From assembly GCF_000422565.1 (NCBI RefSeq), contig NZ_AUMA01000006.1:186001-250000 (forward strand): 64,000 nt of DNA. Direction: 5' to 3'. The position numbers and the translations under genes are program-made. The notes beneath the pieces are model-generated. The model searched no databases. It was not told the DNA's origin and was given only the letters and a program-made list of their open reading frames with translations. Positions 31,858-38,947 of the stretch are shown here, in pieces (the first letter of the stretch is position 1; each line of letters starts with the position of its first letter). This DNA is from Desulfovibrio aminophilus DSM 12254. GTDB taxonomy: Bacteria; Desulfobacterota; Desulfovibrionia; Desulfovibrionales; Desulfovibrionaceae.

Positions 31858-33005
31858 GACGCAGCCTCCTTGAGTCTGTCGGTGTTCACGGTCAGCGAGA
31901 TGCGGAAGTACCCTTCTCCGGGCGTACCGAAGCCGTTGCCCGGGGTCAGGACCACGCCGGTCTGACGCAACACCTTGGTGACGAAGTCCTGGGAGGTCTG
32001 CCCCTGCGGCACCTTGGCCCAGATGTAGAGCGAGGCCTTGGGGACGCGGCATGAGATGCCGATGTCGGCAAGGCATTTGAGCATCACGTCCCGGCGTTCC
32101 TTGTAGACTTCCCGGAATTTGGCGGCGTAAGGTTCCCCGTTTTGCAGAGCGGCGATGCCCGCCTCCTGGATGGCCTGGAACAGGCCGGAATCCACGTTCT
32201 CCTTGACCTTGCCCAAGCCCGCCACGAGGCTCGGGTTGCCCACGGCCATGCCGATGCGCCAGCCGGTCATGTTGTAGGTCTTGGACAGGGAGTGGAATTC
32301 AATGGCCACGTCCTTGGCTCCAGGGATTTCCAGGATCGACAGCGGCTTGTCCGACGGATCGAAGTAGATTTCCGTGTAGGCCGCGTCATGGACCACGATC
32401 ACGTTGTATTCGCGGGCGATGGCCACCAGTTTCTCGTAGAAGCTGCGGGGCGCGGAGGCGGCCGTGGGGTTGTTCGGGTAGTTGACGTAGATGAGCTTGG
32501 CCCGCTTCCACTCTTCCTCGGACACGGAATCCAGGTCCGGCAGGAAGTCGTTCTCGTCGGTCAGGGGCAGATACTTGACCTCGCCGCCCACGAAGGCGGT
32601 GGTCACGGGATAGACCGGGTAGTTCGGGGTGGCGATGAGCGCCAGATCGCCAGGATCGATGAAGGCCAGGGGGAAGTGGGCGATGCCTTCCTTGGAGCCG
32701 ATGAGGGTCATGACTTCGGTGGCCGGGTCCAGGTCCACGCCGAAGCGGGTCTTGTACCAGTCGGCCACGGCCTGGCGGAAGGCCAGCATGCCGATGTAGG
32801 ACGGGTACTGATGATGCTCGGGCTTGCGGGCGGCGGCGCAGAGCGCCTCCACGATGAACTCCGGGGTCGGCATGTCGGGGTCGCCGATGCCCAGGCTGAT
32901 GATGTCCTTGCCCTGGGCGCGGACCTCCTCCTTGGCCTTGTCGATGGCCGCGAAGAGATAGGGAGGAAGGGCCTGAAGCCGCTTGGCCAGCGGAAACGTG
33001 CGCAT
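31839..33005 (-). CDS. dapL: LL-diaminopimelate aminotransferase
   Basis: This 388-residue class I aminotransferase shows SLGIGDPDMPTPEFIVEAL, SYIGMLAFRQAVADWY, the YVNYPNNPTAA segment, VVHDAAYTEIYFDP and the PLP-lysine in FHSLSKTYNMTGWRIG. It resembles DapL, which converts tetrahydrodipicolinate directly to LL-DAP in one step for lysine and peptidoglycan, as in other Desulfovibrio. An aspartate/alanine aminotransferase cannot be fully excluded. With lysA at 42 kb, it covers two steps of lysine synthesis. It is followed by the overlapping folK and divergent from xerD. Confidence 0.85.
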   Translation of the reverse strand: MRTFPLAKRLQALPPYLFAAIDKAKEEVRAQGKDIISLGIGDPDMPTPEFIVEALCAAARKPEHHQYPSYIGMLAFRQAVADWYKTRFGVDLDPATEVMTLIGSKEGIAHFPLAFIDPGDLALIATPNYPVYPVTTAFVGGEVKYLPLTDENDFLPDLDSVSEEEWKRAKLIYVNYPNNPTAASAPRSFYEKLVAIAREYNVIVVHDAAYTEIYFDPSDKPLSILEIPGAKDVAIEFHSLSKTYNMTGWRIGMAVGNPSLVAGLGKVKENVDSGLFQAIQEAGIAALQNGEPYAAKFREVYKERRDVMLKCLADIGISCRVPKASLYIWAKVPQGQTSQDFVTKVLRQTGVVLTPGNGFGTPGEGYFRISLTVNTDRLKEAASRISSL

Positions 33006-33172
33006 TGGAAACTCCTTGCTGGGCGGAATCGATTGGAGAGTTCCTCCTTAAATGCGCACGGCGTCCCTGTCAATCGCCGGCCGGTTCACTTGTGACCCAT
33101 CGGACAACCGTGTATCCTGATAATGTCCGCCGTGACCGGCACGCCGGACCACCGCCCCTTTTCCAACGGGAC

Positions 33173-34108
33173 ATGAGCATGTGTGATGATTCCATGAGCG
33201 CCGGAGAACGCCAGACGCCTCCGCAACATCCGTGGGTGGACCGCTACCTGGAGTTCCTGCTCATCGAGCGCGGCCTTTCCGAGAACAGTCTCACGGGATA
33301 CGCCGCCGATCTCGCCGCCCTGATCGAATTTCTCCGGGAAAAGGGGCACGGTCCCGAGTCGGCGGACTCCCGGGATATCTTTCTGCACCTGACTCGTCTG
33401 CGCGGGCGTGGGTTGGCCAGTCGTTCCCTGGCGCGGCACCTCTCCTCCCTGCGCGGCTTTTTCGCCTTCTGTCTGGATCGCGGTCTGCGCGCGGACGACC
33501 CCGCCGAACTGCTGGAAAATCCCAAGCTGCCGAAAGGCCTGCCCAACGTCCTCTCGCGCGAGGAAATGGATAGCCTGCTTTCCGCCCCGGACGCCTCCAC
33601 TCCCCTCGGCTTCCGCGATCGGGTCATGTTGGAGCTTTTGTACGCCTCTGGGCTGCGCGTTTCGGAACTGGTGGAACTGTCCACCGCGGACTTCGACCCC
33701 CAGACCGGCATCTTGCGGGTCTTCGGGAAGGGCTCCAAGGAGCGGGTGGTGCCGGTGCATGAGCGGGCCCAGGCCCTGCTGACGGAATACCTGGAGCGCA
33801 CCCGTCCCGCGTTCCGGCCCGCCGATCCCCAAGTCTTCCTGAACCGTTCCGGCCGCAAACTCAGCCGTCAGGGCATCTGGAAGCTCATCAAGAAGTACGC
33901 CCTGACCGTGGGTATCCGGCGCGAGATCTCACCGCACACCTTTCGCCACTCCTTCGCAACGCATCTGCTGGAGGGCGGCGCTGATTTGCGCATCGTCCAG
34001 GCGCTGCTGGGCCACGCCGACATTGCCGCCACCGAGATATACACCCACGTGCAGGCCGAACGCCTGCTTTCCATCCACAGGAAATTCCATCCGCGCTCCG
34101 GCGCGTGA
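33173..34108 (+). CDS. xerD: Tyrosine recombinase XerD
   Basis: The protein has 311 residues from ATG 33173; a second ATG lies at 33179, and the longer open frame from 33005 overlaps the dapL side. The N-terminal SAM-like domain (YLEFLLIERGLSENSLTGYA) is followed by the catalytic domain with Arg in YASGLRVSELVEL, Lys in FGKGSKERVVPVH, His-x-x-Arg in HTFRHSFATHLLEGG, and His and Tyr in LLGHADIAATEIYTHV. XerC/XerD resolves chromosome dimers at dif, activated by FtsK. The length and motif set are those of the chromosomal enzyme, not a phage integrase. It lies 10 nt upstream of the DHH-CBS fusion gene. Confidence 0.92.
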   Translation: MSMCDDSMSAGERQTPPQHPWVDRYLEFLLIERGLSENSLTGYAADLAALIEFLREKGHGPESADSRDIFLHLTRLRGRGLASRSLARHLSSLRGFFAFCLDRGLRADDPAELLENPKLPKGLPNVLSREEMDSLLSAPDASTPLGFRDRVMLELLYASGLRVSELVELSTADFDPQTGILRVFGKGSKERVVPVHERAQALLTEYLERTRPAFRPADPQVFLNRSGRKLSRQGIWKLIKKYALTVGIRREISPHTFRHSFATHLLEGGADLRIVQALLGHADIAATEIYTHVQAERLLSIHRKFHPRSGA

Positions 34109-34118
34109 GAGGTTGCGC

Positions 34119-36854
34119 ATGCCCCAGGGCCCGGAATCCAAGATAGCGGCGCCGACGGTCATCACCGCCCACGCCAACGCCGACTTCGACGCCTTGGCGG
34201 CCATGATCGCTGCCAGCAGGCTCTACCCCGGCGCGGTGCTTATCTTTCCCGGGAGCCAGGAGAAGAACCTGCGCAACTTCTATATCCAAAGCACAACCTA
34301 TCTCTTCAACTTCAGGAATTTTAAGGAGATCGATCAGGACACCGTGCGGCTTCTGGTGGTCGTGGACACCCGTCAGAAGTCACGTCTCGCTCATGTTGGG
34401 CCGCTCCTGGACAATCCGACCGTGGAAATCCACGCCTTCGATCATCACCCGGACTCCGACGAGGACGTGGCCGCCACGCTGAGCATGGTCAAGCCCTGGG
34501 GCTCGACCACGGCCATCCTGGTGGCCGAGATGCGCGAACGCGGCATCGTGCCCCTGCCCGAGGAGGCCACGGTCATGGGTTTGGGGCTCTTCGAGGACAC
34601 GGGCTCCTTCGCCTTCGACTCGACCACGGCCGAGGACTTCGAGGCCGCGGGCTGGCTACGGCGCAACGGTATGGACCTGGGAGTCATCACCGACCTGCTC
34701 TCCCGCGACCTGGACTCGGAACAGGTCAAGATTCTGGGCGAACTGCTGGAGACCGCCACGACCCAGGAGATCAACGGCGTGAACGTGGTCATGGCCGAGG
34801 CCAGCACCGAGGACTTCGTCGGGGATTTCGCCTTCCTGGCCCATAAATTCATGGATATGGAGAACATCCGGGTGCTTTTCGCCCTGGGCCGCATGGGCGA
34901 CCGTATTCATCTGGTGGCCCGCTCGCGCCACGCCGAGGTGGACGTGGGCGAGGTTTGCGGCTTCTTCGGCGGCGGGGGGCACTCCTACGCCGCCTCGGCG
35001 ACCATCAAGAACAAGACCTTGGCCGAGGTCAAGGACGAACTCTTCGCCCGGCTCTACTCCCACGTGAATCCGCAGATGGTGGTGGAGAACCTGATGTCCA
35101 AACCGCCGGTGGTCATCGGGCAGAGCCGCCCCATGAAGGACGCGGTGGAGCTGATGACCCGCTTCGGGCTCAAGGGCGTGCCCGTGGTGGAGGACGGCGG
35201 CATGCGCTGCGTGGGGCTGCTGGAGCACAAGATCGCGGACAAGGCCATGACCCACAAGCTGGGCGACGTGCAGGTCAGGGAATACATGCTGCGGGATTTC
35301 CTGAGCGTGCCGCCGCGTTCGGATCTCCAGGAGGTCATGGAGATCATCCTCGGCAAGCGCCAGCGTCTGGTGCCCGTGGTGGCCGAGGACGCTGAATTGA
35401 GGGGGGTCATCACCCGCACGGATCTGGTGAATCTGCTGGTGGAGGAGCCGTCGCGCATCCCGGAGTCGCTTTCGCCGGACCGCAGGCGTGAGCGCAACAT
35501 CCGCACACTCATGTTCAACCGCTTGCCAGCCGCCGTGTTCGAACTGTTGAAGAAGGCCGGCGAACTGGGGCAAGACATGGGCTGTGAGGTCTTCACCGTG
35601 GGCGGGTTCGTGCGCGACATCCTGCTGGCCCGGGTGAACCTGGACATCGACCTGGTGGTCGAGGGCGACGGCATCCGCTTCGCCCGGGAACTGGTCCAGC
35701 GCATGGGCGGCCGGGCCAAGACCCATAAGAAATTCAAGACCGCGGTGGTCATCCTGCCGGGTGGAAGGCGCATCGACGTGGCTACCGCGCGCCTGGAGTA
35801 TTACGAGTATCCTGCGGCCCTGCCCACGGTAGAGCTGTCCTCCATCAAGATGGACCTCTACCGCCGCGATTTCACCATCAACGCCCTGGCCGTGCATCTC
35901 AACCCGCAGCACTTCGGCCGGTTGGTGGACTTCTTCGGGGCGCAGCGCGACATCAAGGAGAAGACCATCCGGGTCATCCACTCCCTGAGTTTCGTGGAGG
36001 ATCCCACGCGCATCCTGCGGGCCGTGCGCTTCGAGCAACGCTTCGGTTTCCGCATCGGCTCCCAGACCTTACGTCTGATCAAGAACGCCCTCCAGCTCAA
36101 CCTGTTCAGCAGGCTGTCCGGCAACCGGGTTTTCCACGAGCTGCAACTCATCCTGGACGAGGACGCGCCCTTGAACTGCCTCTCGCGGATGCAGGAACTG
36201 GGGCTGCTGGAAGCCATTCATCCACAACTGGCCTTGGACCCCACCAAGGCCCGGCTGGTCATGGAGATCGCCAAGGTCCACAATTGGTACAAGCTCCTCT
36301 ACCAGAAACCCTCGGCCGTGCCCTGGAAACTCTATCTGCTGGGGGTGGCCCAAGGGGTGGACGGAGACCAGGCCGTGGACATCTGCCGCCGCTTGGGGCT
36401 GTCACAGCGGGACGAACGCGAGTTTCTGGCCCTGCGCGAGTCCATCGGCGCGGTTCTCGGGCGTCTCATGGCCTGGAAGGAGGAATCCTCGCCCCTGTCC
36501 GAACTCTACTTCTGTCTGACCACCTTGCCCCTGGAGGGAGTGCTGTTTCTCATGGCCCGCAGTCGGCGCGAGGAAATCCGCAAGCATATTTCGCAATTCC
36601 TGACCAATCCGGCGGCCCAGGCCATCGAGGTCACGGGGCGCGACCTGAAGCGGCTGCGCATTCCCGAGGGGCCGGTCTACGCCCGTATTCTGCGCGCCGT
36701 GCGTCAGGCCAAGATCGACGGCCGCGCCGAGGGGCGCAAGGAGCAACTGCAACTGGTTCGGAGCCTGAAGCGGGAATGGGGCATTGAAGAGGATTCCGGG
36801 GAAGCGGGACTGCCTGCGGACGCTTGCCCTCCCTCCTCCGGGCGTGTAGGATAA
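34119..36854 (+). CDS. DHH-CBS-tRNA nucleotidyltransferase fusion protein
   Basis: This 911-residue protein has four modules. DHH phosphoesterase: AHANADFDAL (17-26) and DHHPDSDED (108-116). DHHA1: FGGGGHSYAASATI (283-296). CBS pair: about 320-440. PolA/CCA-type nucleotidyltransferase: FTVGGFVRDILLARVNLDID (492-511, catalytic Asp509/Asp511), DLYRRDFTINALAVH, EDPTRILRAVRFEQRFGF and a helical tail. Similar fusions in Aquifex and deltaproteobacteria include A-adding enzymes that finish the tRNA CCA end together with a CC-adding partner. The DHH part may remove nucleotides or degrade short RNA. CBS domains probably sense adenylates. It starts at ATG 34119. Confidence 0.9.
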   Translation: MPQGPESKIAAPTVITAHANADFDALAAMIAASRLYPGAVLIFPGSQEKNLRNFYIQSTTYLFNFRNFKEIDQDTVRLLVVVDTRQKSRLAHVGPLLDNPTVEIHAFDHHPDSDEDVAATLSMVKPWGSTTAILVAEMRERGIVPLPEEATVMGLGLFEDTGSFAFDSTTAEDFEAAGWLRRNGMDLGVITDLLSRDLDSEQVKILGELLETATTQEINGVNVVMAEASTEDFVGDFAFLAHKFMDMENIRVLFALGRMGDRIHLVARSRHAEVDVGEVCGFFGGGGHSYAASATIKNKTLAEVKDELFARLYSHVNPQMVVENLMSKPPVVIGQSRPMKDAVELMTRFGLKGVPVVEDGGMRCVGLLEHKIADKAMTHKLGDVQVREYMLRDFLSVPPRSDLQEVMEIILGKRQRLVPVVAEDAELRGVITRTDLVNLLVEEPSRIPESLSPDRRRERNIRTLMFNRLPAAVFELLKKAGELGQDMGCEVFTVGGFVRDILLARVNLDIDLVVEGDGIRFARELVQRMGGRAKTHKKFKTAVVILPGGRRIDVATARLEYYEYPAALPTVELSSIKMDLYRRDFTINALAVHLNPQHFGRLVDFFGAQRDIKEKTIRVIHSLSFVEDPTRILRAVRFEQRFGFRIGSQTLRLIKNALQLNLFSRLSGNRVFHELQLILDEDAPLNCLSRMQELGLLEAIHPQLALDPTKARLVMEIAKVHNWYKLLYQKPSAVPWKLYLLGVAQGVDGDQAVDICRRLGLSQRDEREFLALRESIGAVLGRLMAWKEESSPLSELYFCLTTLPLEGVLFLMARSRREEIRKHISQFLTNPAAQAIEVTGRDLKRLRIPEGPVYARILRAVRQAKIDGRAEGRKEQLQLVRSLKREWGIEEDSGEAGLPADACPPSSGRVG

Positions 36855-36882
36855 GCATCAGTGGTTTGAGCCCCTTCCGATG

Positions 36883-36944
36883 AACCGAACGGGCGGGAGG
36901 CCCGCCCCGGAGCCGCACCGGCTCCGCATCAACCGAACGGACGG
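36883..36944 (+). repeat. Paired hairpins flanked by a direct repeat
   Basis: AACCGAACGG(G/A)CGG occurs at 36883 and 36931. Between them sit two perfect stems: GGGCGGG-AGG-CCCGCCC (36891-36907) and CGGAGCCG-CAC-CGGCTCCG (36908-36926). The arrangement lies between the fusion gene and the HIT gene and could be a terminator/attenuator without a T-run or a REP-like element. Confidence 0.6.
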
Positions 36945-36949
36945 CGTGA

Positions 36950-37435
36950 ATGGAAGTGCTCTGGGCGCCCTGGCGCCTTGATTATATCCTGGGCCCCAAG
37001 CCCGACGAATGCGTGTTTTGCATCCCGGACCACCCGGACGAGGACGAACGCCGTCTCGTGCTCTGGCGCGGCCGGACCTGTTTCGTGATCATGAACAAAT
37101 TCCCTTACAACAACGGCCACCTCATGGTCACGCCCTACCGCCACGTGTCCTGCCTCACGGACTTGACCGAAGAGGAGGCCCAGGAATGCATGGCGGCCAT
37201 GCGCCGCTCCGTGGCCGTGCTGAAGACCGCCTTCCGGCCCCACGGCATCAACGCCGGGTTCAACCTCGGCGAGGCCGCCGGGGCGGGCATCGCCGCTCAT
37301 CTCCATTTTCAGATCGTGCCCCGCTGGAACGGGGACGCCTCCTTCATGGCCGTGTTCGGCGAAACCAACGTCATTCCCGAGCACCTGCTCTCCACCTACC
37401 GCCGCCTCAAACCGCTGTTCGACGCGGCGGACTGA
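36950..37435 (+). CDS. HIT family nucleotide-binding protein
   Basis: This 161-residue protein has the N-terminal MEVLWAPWRLDYILGPKPDE, a Cys pair in CVFCIPD, the binding segment NKFPYNNGHLMVTPYRHVSC and the histidine triad AHLHFQIVPRW (HxHxxxx-type). This subgroup resembles Ap4A hydrolase/phosphorylase-like HIT proteins. It should act on dinucleoside polyphosphates or AMP-linked compounds in the cytosol. The start ATG is 6 nt after the second direct repeat, without a strong ribosome site. lapA follows after 13 nt. Confidence 0.9.
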   Translation: MEVLWAPWRLDYILGPKPDECVFCIPDHPDEDERRLVLWRGRTCFVIMNKFPYNNGHLMVTPYRHVSCLTDLTEEEAQECMAAMRRSVAVLKTAFRPHGINAGFNLGEAAGAGIAAHLHFQIVPRWNGDASFMAVFGETNVIPEHLLSTYRRLKPLFDAAD

Positions 37436-37448
37436 CAAGGAGAAACCC

Positions 37449-37799
37449 ATGCGCTACGTGAAGGTTCTGCTGCTCGTGCTCTTCTTCGCCGCGTCCATGC
37501 TCTTCTTCGTCCAGAACAAGGACACCGTGACCCAGAGCTTCGTGCTCGTCCTCTCCGTGCCCCTGCTCTTCGATCTGCGTTCCATTCCGCTGCCCTTCTA
37601 CCTCATCGTTCTGGCCTCCTTCCTGGTCGGCGGACTGGTCTGCATCGGCTATTTCCTCTCCGAGCGTTTTCGTCTGGCGGGCCAGGTCAAGGAACTGCGC
37701 ACCAAGGCCTCCAATCTGGAGCGGGAGCTGAACCAATTGCGCAATCTGCCTCTGGAGAACCAACCCTATCAGACCCCGGCCGACGAGCCGGAGGCCTAG
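37449..37799 (+). CDS. lapA: LapA family inner-membrane protein (DUF1049)
   Basis: This 116-residue protein has two membrane helices (about 4-20 and 53-72). They are separated by FVQNKDTVTQSFVLVLSVPL and followed by a cytosolic coiled-coil tail (ERFRLAGQVKELRTKASNLE). This is the LapA (DUF1049) pattern: in Enterobacteria LapA works with LapB in LPS assembly and LpxC control. An AAGGAG site precedes the ATG at 37449. It lies 10 nt upstream of the lapB-like gene, supporting the paired role. Confidence 0.88.
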   Translation: MRYVKVLLLVLFFAASMLFFVQNKDTVTQSFVLVLSVPLLFDLRSIPLPFYLIVLASFLVGGLVCIGYFLSERFRLAGQVKELRTKASNLERELNQLRNLPLENQPYQTPADEPEA

Positions 37800-37809
37800 G
37801 GGCGTCGGC

Positions 37810-38931
37810 TTGTCCTTGCTCGACTTTCTGCGCCGCGGGAAAAATTCCACGCGGTTCGAGTTCACGCCTGGCCCGGGCGAGGGCGAAACCCTGCCGGTGC
37901 AGGACACCCGCGCGGCTATCGACGAACTCTCCCAGGTGGTGCGCAACAACCCGGAGGCGGTGGAGATATACCTCGCCCTGGGCAGCCTCTACCGTTCCCA
38001 AGGGGAGATTGAGCGGGCCATCCAGATCCGCAACAACCTCATCGTGCGTCAAGGCCTGGATTCGAAGTTCCGGGCCCGGGCCTGGTTCGAACTGGGCCGG
38101 GACTTCCGGCGCGGCGGATTCCTGGACCGCGCGGCGCATGCCTTCGATCAGGCCCGAAACCTCATGGGGGACCGTCCGGCCATTCTTCTGGAACAGGCCC
38201 TGCTGGCCGCCGACGGAGGCGAGTTCGAACGCGCCGCCGATCTCTACGGCCGCCTGGGCCGTCCCCTGCCCCAGGCCCACTACCTTGTGCGCCGGGCCCA
38301 GGAATTGACCGAAAGCGGGGATGCGCCCCAAGCGGGCAGCTTCCTGCGCAAGGCGGTGAAGGTCTACCCCGCTTCGGTGGAAGCCTGGGCCGAGCATCTC
38401 GCCATGGCCTACCGCGATGGTTCGGCCTCCCAGCTCAAGACCTCCTTGCGGGACGCCCTGGCCAAGGCGGACCCGGCCATGCGCTTCGTCTTTCTGGAGG
38501 GCTTGATCGAATCAGCCGCCGGAGCCCGTCGTGACGGGGGCGAGGCCGCGCCCATGTCCAACAGTGACCTGCTCCAAGCCGTGGTCCCGACCCTGGCCGA
38601 GCAGGAACCGGACGTGCTTCTCTACTTCTACGGAGCGCGTTTGCTGCTGCAATGCGGACAGCGTCTGGAGGCCCGCTCCTGGCTGGAGAAGACGCTCGTG
38701 CTGCGGCCGGACTTCTGGCTGGCCCGCCTGGAAGTCTTCCGACTGACCAAGGACGAGCAGAGCTTCACACCTTTTTTCAAGGAACAGCTGGAGTTCTTCA
38801 TGGACAAGGCGCGGCGGCTGCGCCGCTTCGTCTGCCGCAGCTGCGGACTCAAGCGCGACGCCGTGTTCTATCTCTGCCCGCGTTGCCGCAGCTGGCACTC
38901 CATCGCCTTCCGCTACGACTTCAGCCAATAA
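37810..38931 (+). CDS. lapB: LapB/YciM-like TPR protein with zinc ribbon
   Basis: This 373-residue protein has several TPR repeats (AIDELSQVVRNNPEAVEIYL, ARAWFELGRDFRRGGFLDRA, RRAQELTESGDAPQAGSFLR) and a C-terminal rubredoxin-type site (FVCRSCGLKRDA and YLCPRCRSWHS). The domain set and the lapA neighbour identify LapB, which regulates LPS synthesis through LpxC turnover in E. coli. Unlike E. coli LapB, no N-terminal membrane helix is seen here, so LapA may provide membrane attachment. It starts with TTG 37810, with AGGGG upstream. Confidence 0.85.
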   Translation: MSLLDFLRRGKNSTRFEFTPGPGEGETLPVQDTRAAIDELSQVVRNNPEAVEIYLALGSLYRSQGEIERAIQIRNNLIVRQGLDSKFRARAWFELGRDFRRGGFLDRAAHAFDQARNLMGDRPAILLEQALLAADGGEFERAADLYGRLGRPLPQAHYLVRRAQELTESGDAPQAGSFLRKAVKVYPASVEAWAEHLAMAYRDGSASQLKTSLRDALAKADPAMRFVFLEGLIESAAGARRDGGEAAPMSNSDLLQAVVPTLAEQEPDVLLYFYGARLLLQCGQRLEARSWLEKTLVLRPDFWLARLEVFRLTKDEQSFTPFFKEQLEFFMDKARRLRRFVCRSCGLKRDAVFYLCPRCRSWHSIAFRYDFSQ

Positions 38932-38947
38932 GGAGCCCAGGCTCGCC

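Noticed and set aside
33173-34108. Phage or island integrase
   Set aside because: Length, motif order and housekeeping context fit chromosomal XerD.
34656-36038. 460-residue minus-strand open frame opposite the DHH-CBS fusion
   Set aside because: His/Val/Gln-rich shadow of a strongly conserved plus-strand gene.
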